Shown: one piece after another, positions 7,957 through 18,015 of the stretch
Layout of the letters: the number at the start of each line of letters is the position of its first letter
Numbering within the stretch: position 1 is the first letter of the stretch
DNA from: Histidinibacterium lentulum
GTDB taxonomy: Bacteria; Pseudomonadota; Alphaproteobacteria; Rhodobacterales; Rhodobacteraceae
Assembly: GCF_003789055.1 (NCBI RefSeq)
Contig: NZ_ML119082.1
Span: forward strand, 310,001-374,000
Reading direction: 5' to 3'
Length of the DNA: 64,000 nt
The notes under the pieces: generated by a model
Seen by the model: the letters and a program-made list of their open reading frames with translations, nothing else
The model's database searches: none
Told to the model about the DNA's origin: nothing
Made by a program: the position numbers and the translations under genes

Positions 7957-9174
7957 TCAGAAATAGGGGCGCGCGAGGCCGCGAGCAGGGTTGACCCGCC
8001 CGTCGTCCCAGACGCTGCGATAGCCCGCGGGCGGGGACGCGATGCTGCGGGCCGGGTTCAGGACGGTCGGGTTGGAGGCGGGCACCGGCTGGCGGAACAG
8101 CGGCGTGGGCGCTGCCGCGGTGACCACCGGGGCAGCCACCGGGGCGGCGCGACCGGACAGGGTGGCCGAGACCGGCGCGGTCCGTGCGGAGGGCGCCTCG
8201 AGGTTCGAAGCCGGCACATCCGCCCGTGCGACCGAGCGCGACCAGGGTCCGCAGTCCAGCGGCGCGCCGATCTCCCTCAGGAACGCCTCCGCCTCTGCGC
8301 TGATCCCGGGGCAGGACGCGACACCCGGGACAGCGGCAGTCGTCCGGACCGGAACGGCCGAGAGCGGTGCCGAGATGGTCCGCGGCGGCGCCGAGGCGGG
8401 CGGTCGCGCCAGCGCGGTCACGGCGGGCGCCGTTCGCGGGCAGGCTACAGGCTCGCCAGTGGAGCGATCGAGGAAGGTTTCCCCCGTCTCGGCGATCCGG
8501 GCGCAGATCTCCGCCCGGGTCACCCGGACGGCCGTCGGACGGACCGCTTCGGGCGCGCGGGCCGGGGCGCTCACGGTGCGCTGGCTTCCGCCGCAGTTCA
8601 CCGGCGCGCCCGTGCTGGCCACGACGAAGCCCTCGAGCGGTCCGCTCCGGCCGGCACAGACCTCCGAGCGCGTCAGGCGCCGGACCGGCGCAGCCTGGCG
8701 GGCCTCCGCCGCCGGCGCGGGACGCGCGGCAGGCTGGCTGCGTTCGGGCGTCCGGGGAACCTCGATGATGCGCGGGGGCGGGATCGGTGTGGCGGCAGCG
8801 GCCTGCCGGGGCGCGGCCTCGGGCGGCGTCAGGACCTGCGGTGCGGGCGCAGCGGCCTGGCGCGGTTCAGGCGCCGGTTCGACGACGGCGGGCGCGGGCT
8901 GAGGCGCCTCGGCAACCACGGGGGGCCGGATGGTGGCGGGGGACGGTCCGCAGATCGGCGTGCGGTCGGCGCCGACGCGGGGCACCCAGTTGACCTGTCC
9001 GGAAATGCCCGCGCGAATGTAGACGCAGCCGCGCCCGTCGACGTACTGACTGCCCTCGAAGCCCGGCGGCGGCGCCGGCTGCGGCGCCCCCCCCGTCCCG
9101 GACGACTGGGCCGCGCCACCCGACGCCATCATGATGCTGGCGACCACCGTCGCCAGAAAACCGGCATATCGCAT
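7957..9174 (-). CDS. Secreted Pro/Ala-rich protein with three Cys-pair repeats
   Basis: 405 residues from the ATG at 9174, preceded by a G-rich ribosome site; TTG 9195 and GTG 9186 are in-frame alternatives. Signal peptide MRYAGFLATVVASIMMASGG. Just after it, SQYVDGRGCVYIRAG and WVPRV match the N-terminal module of SPOR-type lipoproteins common in Rhodobacterales. A Pro/Ala-rich linker follows, then three degenerate repeats of the form C-x(17-20)-G-x-P-x2-C: at APVNC, EPVAC and APLDC. The C-terminus GYRSVWDDGRVNPARG is also typical of those proteins, but I do not see a SPOR domain. Likely a periplasmic envelope protein of unknown function. Confidence 0.75.
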   Translation of the reverse strand: MRYAGFLATVVASIMMASGGAAQSSGTGGAPQPAPPPGFEGSQYVDGRGCVYIRAGISGQVNWVPRVGADRTPICGPSPATIRPPVVAEAPQPAPAVVEPAPEPRQAAAPAPQVLTPPEAAPRQAAAATPIPPPRIIEVPRTPERSQPAARPAPAAEARQAAPVRRLTRSEVCAGRSGPLEGFVVASTGAPVNCGGSQRTVSAPARAPEAVRPTAVRVTRAEICARIAETGETFLDRSTGEPVACPRTAPAVTALARPPASAPPRTISAPLSAVPVRTTAAVPGVASCPGISAEAEAFLREIGAPLDCGPWSRSVARADVPASNLEAPSARTAPVSATLSGRAAPVAAPVVTAAAPTPLFRQPVPASNPTVLNPARSIASPPAGYRSVWDDGRVNPARGLARPYF

Positions 9175-9240
9175 CTGTGCCCCCACAGGTTTCAAACACA
9201 GACTGTCGGAGCAATTGTTTCTTGTAAAGAGATCGATGGC

Positions 9241-9873
9241 TTATTTCGTGCCATACATGCGGTCGCCCGCATCCCCTAGCCCCGGGACAATATATCCACG
9301 GTCATCGAGGAAGTTATCCACAGCCGCTGTCACGATCGGCACGTCGGGATGGGCCTCCTTCATCCGCGCGACGCCTTCGGGCGCGGCCAGGAGGCACAGG
9401 AAGCGGATGTTGCGCCCTCCGGCCTTCTTGATGAGATCCACCGCCGCCGCGGAGGAATTGCCGGTCGCGAGCATCGGGTCCACCGCGATGGTCAGCCGGT
9501 TCCCGAGATCCGAGGGGAGCTTGCAGTAGTATTGCACCGGCTGGAGCGTCTCCTCGTCGCGGTAGAGCCCGATGAAGCCGACGCGGGCGGCGGGAACGAG
9601 TTCGAGCACCCCGTCGAGCAGGCCGTTGCCCGCCCGCAGGATCGACACGAGCGCGAGTTTCTTGCCCTCGATGGCGGGCGCGGACATGGCGCAGAGCGGG
9701 GTTTCGATCTCCTTCGTGGTCATCGGCAGGTTCCGCGTGACCTCGTAGGCCAGAAGGTGGCTGATCTCGCGCAGGAGCTGGCGGAAGGTCTTGGTCGAGG
9801 TGTCCTTTTCCCGCATCAGCGTCAGCTTGTGCTGCACCAGCGGGTGATCGACGATGGTCAGGTGGTCTGTCAT
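9241..9873 (-). CDS. upp: Uracil phosphoribosyltransferase
   Basis: 210 residues, full length. The PRPP loop [13 protein letters not shown] and the Upp signature [15 protein letters not shown] are present, as is the C-terminal uracil-site region [20 protein letters not shown]. Converts uracil and PRPP to UMP in the cytosol. Last gene of the salvage operon; its ATG overlaps the add stop (ATGA), so it is translationally coupled. Confidence 0.97.
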   Translation of the reverse strand: MTDHLTIVDHPLVQHKLTLMREKDTSTKTFRQLLREISHLLAYEVTRNLPMTTKEIETPLCAMSAPAIEGKKLALVSILRAGNGLLDGVLELVPAARVGFIGLYRDEETLQPVQYYCKLPSDLGNRLTIAVDPMLATGNSSAAAVDLIKKAGGRNIRFLCLLAAPEGVARMKEAHPDVPIVTAAVDNFLDDRGYIVPGLGDAGDRMYGTK

Positions 9874-10862
9874 TTCGGTCCCTCGAGCAGCTTTCCGATC
9901 CGCGTCTTGGTCTCCGCGTCGCAGAAGGCGGCGTCAAGGGCGGTCCGGTTCAGCTCTGCGAACTCTTCCGCGCCCCAGCCGAAGGCCCGCTCCAGCCCCT
10001 CGTATTCGCGGGTCATGGTGGTGTGGAAGAACGGCGGATCGTCGGTTGAGACGGTGACGCGCACGCCCTTGTCGCGCAGGCGGGCGATGGGATGGCCGGC
10101 CCAGCCGCCGGAGGTGGCCTCGAGGACCACGTTGGAGCCGGGGCAGACCTCGAGCACGGTGCCGGCCTCGGCGAGGCGCTCGACCAACGCCGGGTCGCGG
10201 ATCGCGTTCACGCCGTGGCCGATGCGCGCGGGCGCAAGGTCGCGCAGGGTGTCGGCGACCATGTCGGGGCCGCCCCATTCGCCCGCGTGGCAGGTCAGGT
10301 GCAGCCCCGCCTCGCGGGCGCAGTCGAAGGACCAGGCATAGTCGCCGGGCCGGCCGACGAGTTCCGCCCCGGCCATGCCGTAGCCGGTGAGGAAGGCGCC
10401 TTTCGTCTCGGCGGCGCAGATCGCGGGGGCGCGGGCCTTCTCGGGACCGAAATGGCGGATCGAGGTGACGATGGCCTTGAGCGTGATGCCGAATTGCGCC
10501 TCGGCCTCGGCGGCGGCCTCCTCCATGGCGGAGAGGTAGTCGCGCCAGGCGCCGACATCCCCCCCGCCGCAGAAATCGGGGGAGACGAAGGTCTCGGAAT
10601 AGACGACGCCGTGGGCGGCGCTTTCCTCGAGCACGGCGAGGGTCAGGCGGCGGTAGTCCTCCGGGGTGGTGATGACGGTGCAGGCGGCCTCGTAGACGGT
10701 CAGGAAATGGTCGAAGTTCTCGTAGGCGTAGCTGCCGTCCTCGGTGAAGATGCGCGACAGGTCGGTCTTCTTTTCGGCGGCGAGGCCGCGGATGAAGGCG
10801 GGCGGCGCGGCGCCCTCGAGGTGAAGATGCAGTTCGACCTTGGGAAAGCTCTGCCAGCTCAT
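9870..10862 (-). CDS. add: Adenosine deaminase
   Basis: 330 residues from ATG 10862 ([18 protein letters not shown]). An upstream in-frame extension would run into deoB and lacks family similarity. Zinc and catalytic motifs are intact: [25 protein letters not shown] and STDDPPFF. Deaminates adenosine or deoxyadenosine to inosine, in the cytosol. It sits between deoB and upp in an operon that turns nucleosides into bases and pentose phosphates. Confidence 0.95.
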   Translation of the reverse strand: MSWQSFPKVELHLHLEGAAPPAFIRGLAAEKKTDLSRIFTEDGSYAYENFDHFLTVYEAACTVITTPEDYRRLTLAVLEESAAHGVVYSETFVSPDFCGGGDVGAWRDYLSAMEEAAAEAEAQFGITLKAIVTSIRHFGPEKARAPAICAAETKGAFLTGYGMAGAELVGRPGDYAWSFDCAREAGLHLTCHAGEWGGPDMVADTLRDLAPARIGHGVNAIRDPALVERLAEAGTVLEVCPGSNVVLEATSGGWAGHPIARLRDKGVRVTVSTDDPPFFHTTMTREYEGLERAFGWGAEEFAELNRTALDAAFCDAETKTRIGKLLEGPK

Positions 10863-10896
10863 GGGCTTGGTCCTTGAATGGGGCGAGGGGTGAGCG

Positions 10897-12081
10897 TCAG
10901 CCGGGACGGCGCGAGCGGCCGGGGCCACGGGCGGGCACGCCGAGGTGATCCGCGACGGTGGCGGCGACATCGGCGAAGGCCATGAGGCCCAGCTCCGCCG
11001 GGCCGAGGCCGTGGGCCAGCACGGGCACGCGCTCGCGGGTGTGGTCGGTGCCGGCCCAGGTGGGATCGTTGCCGTGGTCGGCGGTGACGAGGATCAGGTC
11101 GCCGGGCCGCGCCGCCGAAAGCAGGCGGCCAAGCTCGGCGTCGAACCATTCGAGATGGCGCCGGTACCCCGCCACGTCGCGGCGATGGCCGTACTCGCTG
11201 TCGAACTCGACGAGATTGGCGAAGGTCAGGCTGCCCTCCTCCGCCTCGTCCATCAACCGGTGGAGATGGCCCATCAGCGCGGCATCCGGGCCTTTCACCA
11301 CGTCCGTGATCCCGCGCATGGAGAAGATGTCGCCGATCTTGCCCACGGCATGGACGGGCCGCCCGGCCCCGGCCGCCCAGTCGAGGAGCGTCGGCGCGGG
11401 CGGGGCGATCGCGAAGTCGCGCCGGCGCGGCGTGCGGGTGAAGCTGCCGGGCGCGCCGACGAAGGGCCGGGCGATGACCCGCCCGACCTTCATCGCGTGC
11501 AGCATGGGGGCAAGGCCCCGGCAGAGGTCGAGGAGACGGTCGAGACCGAAGGCCTCCTCATGCGCGGCGATCTGGAAGACGGAATCGGCGGAGGTGTAGC
11601 AGATGGGCCAGCCGGTCCTCAGGTGCTCTTCGCCAAGCCGGGCGATGATCTCCGTCCCCGAGGCATGGCAATCGCCGAGGATGCCGTCGGTGCCGGCAAG
11701 GCGGCAGGCCTCCTGCCGCACCTCTTCGGGAAAGGCCGGGCGGGTGTCGGGGAAATAGTGCCAGTCCCAGGGCACGGGCACGCCCGCCAGTTCCCAATGC
11801 CCCGACGGCGTGTCCTTGCCCGGAGAGACCTCCGTCGCGGCGCCCCAGGCCCCTTCGGGCGCAGTGGTGGCGAGACCCGCGTCGGTCACGCCCGAGGCCA
11901 GCGCGAGCGCCGCGCCAAGGCCCAGCCGGTCCATGACCGGCACGTCGAGCCCCTCGGCGCGGGCGATGTGGGCGACGGTGTTGGCGCCGGTATCGGGCAG
12001 ATGGCCGTTGAAGAAGCGGTCCGCGTCCGGGGCGCCGCCGATGCCCACGCTGTCGATGACGATGAGAAAGGCGCGGGTCAC
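10897..12081 (-). CDS. deoB: Phosphopentomutase
   Basis: 394 residues from GTG 12081, overlapping the deoA stop (GTGA). The alkaline-phosphatase-fold metal motifs are present: IDSVGIGGAPDA at the N-terminus, DTGANTVAH, and TADHGNDPTWAGTDHTRE at the C-terminus. Interconverts (deoxy)ribose-1-P and -5-P, linking the phosphorolysis products of deoA to central metabolism. The last residues (GPGRSRRPG) are an unusual basic tail. Confidence 0.96.
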   Translation of the reverse strand: MTRAFLIVIDSVGIGGAPDADRFFNGHLPDTGANTVAHIARAEGLDVPVMDRLGLGAALALASGVTDAGLATTAPEGAWGAATEVSPGKDTPSGHWELAGVPVPWDWHYFPDTRPAFPEEVRQEACRLAGTDGILGDCHASGTEIIARLGEEHLRTGWPICYTSADSVFQIAAHEEAFGLDRLLDLCRGLAPMLHAMKVGRVIARPFVGAPGSFTRTPRRRDFAIAPPAPTLLDWAAGAGRPVHAVGKIGDIFSMRGITDVVKGPDAALMGHLHRLMDEAEEGSLTFANLVEFDSEYGHRRDVAGYRRHLEWFDAELGRLLSAARPGDLILVTADHGNDPTWAGTDHTRERVPVLAHGLGPAELGLMAFADVAATVADHLGVPARGPGRSRRPG

Positions 12082-13391
12082 GGATCGACCCGCCCGTGAA
12101 CCAGCGGCGGACCCTCGAGCGCGCTGTCGCGGATCGTGATGGCGGCAAGGATGCGGTGGGCGGCGGCTTCCGCCTCGGCCTCGTCGCGGGCGTGAAGGAT
12201 GCAGAGCGGTGTGCCGCGCTCCACCCGGTCGCCCAGAGAGACGACCTCGGTCAATCCGACGGCGGGATCGACGCGATCCGTCTCCACCGCCCGGCCCCCG
12301 CCGAGACCGACGACGGCGAGGCCCAGCACCTCTCCGTCGATGGCGGCGACATGGCCGGAGACCGGCGCGGGCACCTCTCCGACCACGGGGGCGGCGGGCA
12401 GATGGGTGCGCCAGTCCTCGGCCATGTCGGGCGGGCCGCCCATTTCGGCCACCATCCGGGCGAACCTCTCGAGCGCGGCGCCCGAGGCGATGGCCCCGGC
12501 GATCCGATCCTCGCCCTCGGCGTCTGTGCCCGCCACCCCGGCCAGCGCCAGAAGCCGCCCGCCGAGGATCACCGTCAGGTCATGAAGCCGGGGCGCGGCG
12601 GCGCGGTTGCCCGAGAGGACATCCATGGAGGCCGCGACCTCCACCGCGTTGCCGAGGGCGGGGGCGAGCGGCTGGTTCATGTCGGTGATCAGCGCCGCCG
12701 TCGGGCAGCCCGCGCCGTTGGCCGTGCCGACAAGGGATTCGGCAAGGGCCTGGGCCTCTGCAGGCGTCTTCATGAACGCGCCGGAGCCGACCTTGACGTC
12801 GAGAACGAGGCCCCCAAGCCCGGCGGCGAGCTTCTTCGACAGGATCGAGGCGGTGATGAGGTCGATGGATTCGACGGTCGCCGTAACGTCGCGCACGGCA
12901 TAGAGCCTGCGGTCGGCGGGCGCGATCCGGCCCGTGGCGCCCACGATGGCGCAACCCGCCACACCGACGATGCGCCGAAGGTCGGCCTCGGACACCTGGG
13001 CGGAGACGCCGGGGATCGCCTCCATCTTGTCGAGCGTGCCCCCGGTATGACCAAGCCCCCGGCCCGAGATCATCGGGACATGGACGCCGCAGGCCGCGAG
13101 GGCGGGCGCAAGGACGAGGCTGACGCAATCGCCCACGCCGCCCGTCGAATGCTTGTCGAGGACGGGCGCGTCCAGATCCCAGGCGAGGACATCGCCCGAG
13201 TCCCGCATCGCGGCGGTCAGCGCGACCCGGGCCTCTTCTCCCAGCCCGCCCAGGCAGACGGCCATGGCGAAGGCCCCCGCCTGGGCGTCGCTGACCTCGC
13301 CGCTCGCAAGGCCCCGGGCGAACCACGCGAGTTCGCCTGCAGACGGCGGCTCTCCGTCGCGGACCTTTCGGATGACATCCCGCGCCGACAT
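12078..13391 (-). CDS. deoA: Thymidine phosphorylase
   Basis: 437 residues from ATG 13391, close to the E. coli length. The start overlaps the cdd stop by one base (TGATG); an in-frame extension upstream would run through cdd and is not credible. Family signature DKHSTGGVGD, then SGRGLGHTGGTLDKMEAIPG, and LDVKVGSGAFMKT at the phosphate and nucleoside site. Cleaves thymidine or deoxyuridine to base and deoxyribose-1-P. Second gene of the salvage operon. Confidence 0.96.
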   Translation of the reverse strand: MSARDVIRKVRDGEPPSAGELAWFARGLASGEVSDAQAGAFAMAVCLGGLGEEARVALTAAMRDSGDVLAWDLDAPVLDKHSTGGVGDCVSLVLAPALAACGVHVPMISGRGLGHTGGTLDKMEAIPGVSAQVSEADLRRIVGVAGCAIVGATGRIAPADRRLYAVRDVTATVESIDLITASILSKKLAAGLGGLVLDVKVGSGAFMKTPAEAQALAESLVGTANGAGCPTAALITDMNQPLAPALGNAVEVAASMDVLSGNRAAAPRLHDLTVILGGRLLALAGVAGTDAEGEDRIAGAIASGAALERFARMVAEMGGPPDMAEDWRTHLPAAPVVGEVPAPVSGHVAAIDGEVLGLAVVGLGGGRAVETDRVDPAVGLTEVVSLGDRVERGTPLCILHARDEAEAEAAAHRILAAITIRDSALEGPPLVHGRVDP

Positions 13392-13783
13392 CAGACGCGG
13401 CTCATCTGGTCCGTGTTGAAAGCGCCGGGGAGCAGGTCCCCGACGGTGGTGCGCAAGGTCGCGCCATCGGTGGTGGCAAGGGTGACGGGCACGTCTGCCG
13501 CGGCGAATTCCGCCAGCTTCTGGCGGCAGCCGCCGCAGGGCGAAACCGGAACCGGGCTGTCGGCGATGACGGCGACCTCGGCAATGCGCAGATCGCCCGC
13601 GGCGATCATCGCGGCGATGGCGCCGGCCTCGGCGCAGGTGCCCTCGGGATAGGCGGCGTTCTCCACGTTGCAGCCGCGATAGACCGCGCCCGAGTCCGCC
13701 CGCAGCGCGGCCCCCACCTTGAACCGAGAATAGGGGGCATAGGCGTGTTCCCGCACGGCGCGGGCCTCGTCGATCAGGGACAT
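13391..13783 (-). CDS. cdd: Cytidine deaminase
   Basis: 130 residues from ATG 13783, with GGAGG seven bases upstream. The zinc site is intact: TCAEAGAI (Cys-x-Glu) and PCGGCRQ. Also RFKVGAALRADSG and GCNVENAAYPEG at the substrate pocket. Homotetrameric-type Cdd converts cytidine or deoxycytidine to the uridines that deoA then cleaves. First gene of the operon; the promoter must lie in 13784-13899, which is shared with the divergent gene at 13900. Confidence 0.96.
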   Translation of the reverse strand: MSLIDEARAVREHAYAPYSRFKVGAALRADSGAVYRGCNVENAAYPEGTCAEAGAIAAMIAAGDLRIAEVAVIADSPVPVSPCGGCRQKLAEFAAADVPVTLATTDGATLRTTVGDLLPGAFNTDQMSRV

Positions 13784-13899
13784 GAACGGACCTCCGGATG
13801 ACGTCAGACACTCCCCCGCCATGCCCCCGGATGCAAGGGCCGGCGGAACCGTCGCGGCGTCGCGCAGGTTGGCACGGGTAAAAGAGGAGTCCCCCGAAG

Positions 13900-14103
13900 A
13901 TGAATCCGACAAGCAAGACCGTCCTTAACGATGCTCAGCCCGCCTCGCCCGAGGGGCCGATGCGGCCCGAGCAGGCGCGCCGGTTGCAGGTGCTCTGCGC
14001 CGAGCTGATGGAGGAATACGACGAGAGCCTGAACGCGGCGCAGGCGGAAGAGCGGATCGAGGCTCTGGAGCGCCTGAAAGAGGAGAGGAAGGACCGGACA
14101 TGA
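13900..14103 (+). CDS. Small DUF3072-like protein
   Basis: 67 residues, acidic and helical, ATG preceded by AAGAGGAG. The core MRPEQARRLQVLCAELMEEY followed by LNAAQAEERIEALERLKEER has the helix-turn-helix-like spacing of DUF3072 (T-x2-Q-x-x-L-x2-L ... A-x-x-RI-x-x-L). No enzyme motif. It overlaps the next gene, a paralogue, by four bases (ATGA). Function unknown. Confidence 0.7.
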   Translation: MNPTSKTVLNDAQPASPEGPMRPEQARRLQVLCAELMEEYDESLNAAQAEERIEALERLKEERKDRT

Positions 14104-14297
14104 GCACCAAGACCCCCCCGTCCGTCATGTACACGGCCGCCACCCACGGGCAGGCCTCGGAGGCGCCGATGACCGATGTGCAGCGCCAGAAGCTGCGCGA
14201 ACTGGCGCTCGAGGCGGACGAGCCCATGGACGGCGAGCTCACGCAGCTGCAGGCGCAGAAGCGCATCGCAGCGCTGGAGGAGATGCTGGGCCGCTGA
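14100..14297 (+). CDS. Small DUF3072-like protein, paralogue
   Basis: 65 residues. MTDVQRQKLRELALEADEP followed by LTQLQAQKRIAALEEMLGR is a clear DUF3072-type pattern (LT-x-x-x-A-x-x-RI-x-x-L). It starts within the stop of its paralogue at 13900 (ATGA), so the two are made together. A third member lies at 48239. Function unknown; in other genomes such small proteins occur singly or as tandem copies. Confidence 0.75.
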   Translation: MSTKTPPSVMYTAATHGQASEAPMTDVQRQKLRELALEADEPMDGELTQLQAQKRIAALEEMLGR

Positions 14298-14345
14298 GGC
14301 AGCGTTTGCCTTGCGGCGCACGGTTGGATAAGTCTCCCGTCGAAC

Positions 14346-14363
14346 TGGTTTAACGTTAAACCA
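14346..14363. promoter_or_regulatory. 18-bp perfect palindrome upstream of maeB, operator candidate
   Basis: TGGTTTAACGTTAAACCA is perfectly palindromic and ends 18 bases before the maeB ATG. The AACGTT core with a central CG resembles LacI-family operators. The position suits repression of maeB at initiation or early elongation. No regulator gene is adjacent. Confidence 0.6.
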
Positions 14364-14381
14364 TCTCACGGGGGACCGGCG

Positions 14382-16661
14382 ATGAACGAGCAGACGCGGG
14401 AGGCGCTGCGCAAGGCGGCGCTCGATTATCACCGGTACCCGAAGCCCGGAAAGCTGGAGATCCGGGCGACGAAGCCGCTGGCGAACGGCCGCGACCTTGC
14501 CCGCGCCTATACGCCCGGTGTGGCGGAGGCCTGTCTCGAGATCGTGGCCGACCCGCAGGCGGCGCGGGACGTGACCTCGCGCGGGAACCTCGTGGCGGTG
14601 GTCTCGAACGGCAGCGCGGTGCTGGGCCTCGGCAATATCGGCGCTCTGGCGTCGAAGCCCGTGATGGAGGGCAAGGCGGTCCTCTTCAAGAAGTTCGCCC
14701 AGGTGGACTGTTTCGACATCGAGATCGACGAGACCGATCCCGAGAAGCTGGCGGAGATCATCTGCGCGCTGGAGCCCTCGTTCGGGGCGATCAACCTCGA
14801 GGACATCAAGGCGCCCGACTGTTTCGTGGTGGAACGCATCTGCCGGGAGCGGATGAACATTCCGGTCTTCCACGACGATCAGCACGGCACCGCGATCGTG
14901 GTGGGCGCCGCCGCGACCAACGCGCTGAAGGTCGCGGGCAAGCGGATCGAGGAGGTCAAGGTCGTCTCCACCGGCGGCGGGGCGGCAGGGATCGCCTGCC
15001 TCAACATGCTGCTGAAGCTGGGGCTGAAGCGGGAGAACGTGTGGCTGTGCGACATCCACGGGCTCGTGCACCATGGGCGCGCGGCCGACATGACGCCGCA
15101 GAAGGCGGAATACGCGCAAGGCACCTCGGCTGCCACGCTGGCCGAGGTGATCGAGGGCGCGGACATGTTCCTGGGGCTCTCGGGGCCGAACGTGCTGACG
15201 CCGGAGATGGTGGGGCGGATGGCCGCGAAACCGATCATCTTCGCGCTCGCGAACCCGGCGCCGGAGATCCTGCCCGATCTCGCCCGCGAGGTGGCGCCCG
15301 ATGCGATCATCGCCACGGGCCGGTCGGATTTTCCGAACCAGGTCAACAACGTGCTGTGCTTTCCCTTCATCTTCCGCGGCGCGCTCGACGTGGGCGCGAC
15401 GGAGATCAACGACGAGATGAAGATCGCCTGTATCGAGGGGATCGCGGCGCTGGCCCGCGCGACCACCAGCGCCGAGGCAGCGGCGGTCTACCATGGCGAG
15501 CGGCTAACCTTCGGGCCGGACTACCTGATCCCGAAACCCTTCGATCCGCGGCTGATCGGCACCGTCGCCTCGGCGGTGGCGAAGGCGGCGATGGAGACAG
15601 GCGTCGCGACGCGGCCGCTGGAAGACCTCGACGCCTACCGGCGGGGGCTCGACGGGTCGGTGTTCCGCTCCGCGCTCCTGATGCGGCCGGTTTTCGAGGC
15701 GGCGGCGACGGCGGCGCGGCGCATCGTCTTCGCCGAGGGCGAGGACGAGCGGGTGCTGCGCGCGGCGCAGGCGATCCTCGAGGAGACGCCCGAACAGCCC
15801 ATCCTGATCGGCCGGCCCGAGGTCATCTCCGCGCGCTGCGAGCGCTACGGGCTGACGATCCGCCCGGGAGAGGACTTTCACATCGTCAACCCGGAGGACG
15901 ATCCGCGCTACCGGGAATACTGGGAAACCTATCACAATCTGATGTCGCGCCGGGGCGTGACGCCCGATCTCGCCCGGGCGATCATGCGCACGAACACCAC
16001 CGCCATCGGCGCGGTCATGGTGCACCTGGAGCAGGCCGACAGCCTGATCTGCGGCACCTTCGGCCAGTATCTCTGGCACCTGAACTACATCTCCCACATT
16101 CTTGGCACCAACCGGCTGCGCCCGGTGGGTGCGCTGTCGCTGATGATCCTCGAGGACGGGCCGCTCTTCATCGCGGACACCCAGGTCCACCCCGAACCCA
16201 CGCCCGAGCAGATCGCCGAGGCCTGCGTGAGCGCCGCACGGCATGTGCGCCGCTTCGGCCTCGAGCCCAACATCGCGCTCTGCGCCCATTCCAGCTTCGG
16301 CAATCTCGACACCGAGACCGGCCGCCGGATGCGCGCGGCCCTCGCCGTGCTCGACGGCATGGACACGGATTTCGCCTATGAGGGCGAGATGAACGTCGAT
16401 GCCGCCCTCGACCCGGAACTGCGCGGGCGCACCCTGCCCGGGAACCGCATGGAGGGGGCCGCGAACGTTCTGGTCTTCCCGAGCGCCGATGCCGCCTCGG
16501 GCGTGCGCAACATCCTGAAGATGAAGGGGAACGGCCTGGAAGTGGGGCCGATCCTCATGGGCATGGGCAACCGCGCCCATGTCGTGACCCCGGCGATCAC
16601 CGCACGGGGCCTTCTGAACATGGCGGCCCTCGCCGGAACGCCGGTGGCCCATTACGGCTGA
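14382..16661 (+). CDS. maeB: NADP-dependent malic enzyme with phosphotransacetylase domain
   Basis: 759 residues, the usual MaeB length. The N-terminal malic enzyme part (1 to about 400) shows [27 protein letters not shown] and the nucleotide site [13 protein letters not shown]. The C-terminal 330 residues form a phosphotransacetylase-like domain ([37 protein letters not shown]), usually catalytically inactive and allosteric in this family. Converts malate to pyruvate with NADPH. An 18-bp palindrome lies just upstream. Its 3' end overlaps the convergent gene by 10 bp. Confidence 0.95.
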   Translation: MNEQTREALRKAALDYHRYPKPGKLEIRATKPLANGRDLARAYTPGVAEACLEIVADPQAARDVTSRGNLVAVVSNGSAVLGLGNIGALASKPVMEGKAVLFKKFAQVDCFDIEIDETDPEKLAEIICALEPSFGAINLEDIKAPDCFVVERICRERMNIPVFHDDQHGTAIVVGAAATNALKVAGKRIEEVKVVSTGGGAAGIACLNMLLKLGLKRENVWLCDIHGLVHHGRAADMTPQKAEYAQGTSAATLAEVIEGADMFLGLSGPNVLTPEMVGRMAAKPIIFALANPAPEILPDLAREVAPDAIIATGRSDFPNQVNNVLCFPFIFRGALDVGATEINDEMKIACIEGIAALARATTSAEAAAVYHGERLTFGPDYLIPKPFDPRLIGTVASAVAKAAMETGVATRPLEDLDAYRRGLDGSVFRSALLMRPVFEAAATAARRIVFAEGEDERVLRAAQAILEETPEQPILIGRPEVISARCERYGLTIRPGEDFHIVNPEDDPRYREYWETYHNLMSRRGVTPDLARAIMRTNTTAIGAVMVHLEQADSLICGTFGQYLWHLNYISHILGTNRLRPVGALSLMILEDGPLFIADTQVHPEPTPEQIAEACVSAARHVRRFGLEPNIALCAHSSFGNLDTETGRRMRAALAVLDGMDTDFAYEGEMNVDAALDPELRGRTLPGNRMEGAANVLVFPSADAASGVRNILKMKGNGLEVGPILMGMGNRAHVVTPAITARGLLNMAALAGTPVAHYG

Positions 16662-17857
16662 GGCGGCTCCACCGGAATGAGCGCCCCGTCCTGCCAGATG
16701 AAGACCCTGTCGCAGGGCGTCTGCGCCTCGGGACAGGCGGGACTGCCGGCGTCGTAGGTGACGACGAAGGCGGGCGCCTGGCGGGCGGACATGTAGACAT
16801 CCTCGAAGGCGGGGACGAAGCGCCCGTCCTCGCGCCCGAGATAGAGACGGGTCAGGCAACTCGCGGTATCGCAGTAGAGGCCCGCCGCCGCGTCGCAGAC
16901 GGCGCCGGAATAGCTGACCTCCATGTCCGGGATGCCGTCTCCGTCGAAATCCTCGCGGCGGACGAAATCCTCCCGCACCTCGACAAACCCGCCGCCCCGC
17001 TCGGCGCAGGCGCCCTCGATCTCCTGCAGGACCAGCGCCGCGGGGTCGCTGACGGAGCCGTCCTCGGCCACGAGAGGGCCGGCGGGCGGGCTGTCGGCTT
17101 CCGGCACCCTCTCCGCCGCGGCAGGGTCATCCGGATCGGACCCGGCCGCCGCTTCGGGCGCGGTCTCCGGGTCGGCATCAGGCGCGGCCACGGCGGGCGC
17201 TTCGGGCTCCGCTTCCGGGGCGATGACGGGTGGTGCCTCCGGCCCGGCGCCGTCGCTGTCGTCATGGGGATCGGGCGGCACATCCACCGGCGGCGCGGCG
17301 GGAACGACGACGAGAAGGTCCTCGGGATCGGCCGGGATGACCTCGATCATGTCGTCCGGTGCGGGTGTCGCGGCCTCTTCGAGCGGCATCGCAAGGGGGC
17401 AGGCCTCCAGCGCCTCGCCGATCGGCCCGAAGGACCCCTCGAGCGTGAAAGGGCGCACGGCGCGGATCGGGCGGTTCACGATCGTGAAGGAGCCCTCCCT
17501 GCCGTTCCGGAGCCGCTCGATCAGCCGGGCGTCGCGGTCCGCGTCGTAGGGCGCGTAGTACTGACCGGGCGCATCCTCGAGCGGCGCCATCACGATCCCG
17601 CCCGCGTCGCGCAGGTTCACGGTCCACATGGCCTCGACGACCGGCTGCACCTCGGCCTCCGTCAGCCGGACGCGAAAGCCGAGGGGACCGCCATCGGGAC
17701 AGGCCAGTTCGAGGCAGAAGTACCCGCCTTCGGCGATCTCACCGAAGGGGCAGACTCGTGCCCCTGTCCAGCCCTCGGCCTGGAAGCTTTCCCACTGGCC
17801 CTGGGCCATGGCCGGAACGGGCAGCGCGAGAGCCAGCAGCATCAGCTTGAAGCGCAT
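16652..17857 (-). CDS. Secreted protein with acidic Pro/Ala linker, unknown
   Basis: 401 residues with signal peptide MRFKLMLLALALPVPAMA. Three parts can be seen: an N-terminal globular domain (about 20-170, with two Cys), a long low-complexity linker rich in Pro, Ala, Asp and Glu (about 170-280), and a C-terminal domain (about 285-400) with a calcium-loop-like DFDGDGIPDMEV and six cysteines that could form disulfides. It looks like a periplasmic protein of a Rhodobacterales-restricted family. No reaction can be assigned. Convergent with maeB. Confidence 0.7.
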   Translation of the reverse strand: MRFKLMLLALALPVPAMAQGQWESFQAEGWTGARVCPFGEIAEGGYFCLELACPDGGPLGFRVRLTEAEVQPVVEAMWTVNLRDAGGIVMAPLEDAPGQYYAPYDADRDARLIERLRNGREGSFTIVNRPIRAVRPFTLEGSFGPIGEALEACPLAMPLEEAATPAPDDMIEVIPADPEDLLVVVPAAPPVDVPPDPHDDSDGAGPEAPPVIAPEAEPEAPAVAAPDADPETAPEAAAGSDPDDPAAAERVPEADSPPAGPLVAEDGSVSDPAALVLQEIEGACAERGGGFVEVREDFVRREDFDGDGIPDMEVSYSGAVCDAAAGLYCDTASCLTRLYLGREDGRFVPAFEDVYMSARQAPAFVVTYDAGSPACPEAQTPCDRVFIWQDGALIPVEPPQP

Positions 17858-18015
17858 GGTGTCCTTTCCGCCGTCACTCGGCCATCCGTCCCAGGGTCAG
17901 GGCCGACAGGGGGCAAGCCCGGGTCCGCCCCTGCAGCTTTAGCGCCATCATGTCGCAATCCCTTGCCCGGCGGTTCGGCGCGGGCGTAAGACACCCTCAG
18001 GGACAGGAGGATACC

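Noticed and set aside
13392-13916. N-terminal extension of deoA through cdd
   Set aside because: Same strand but a different frame from cdd, no similarity to thymidine phosphorylase, and the ATG at 13391 gives the correct family length.
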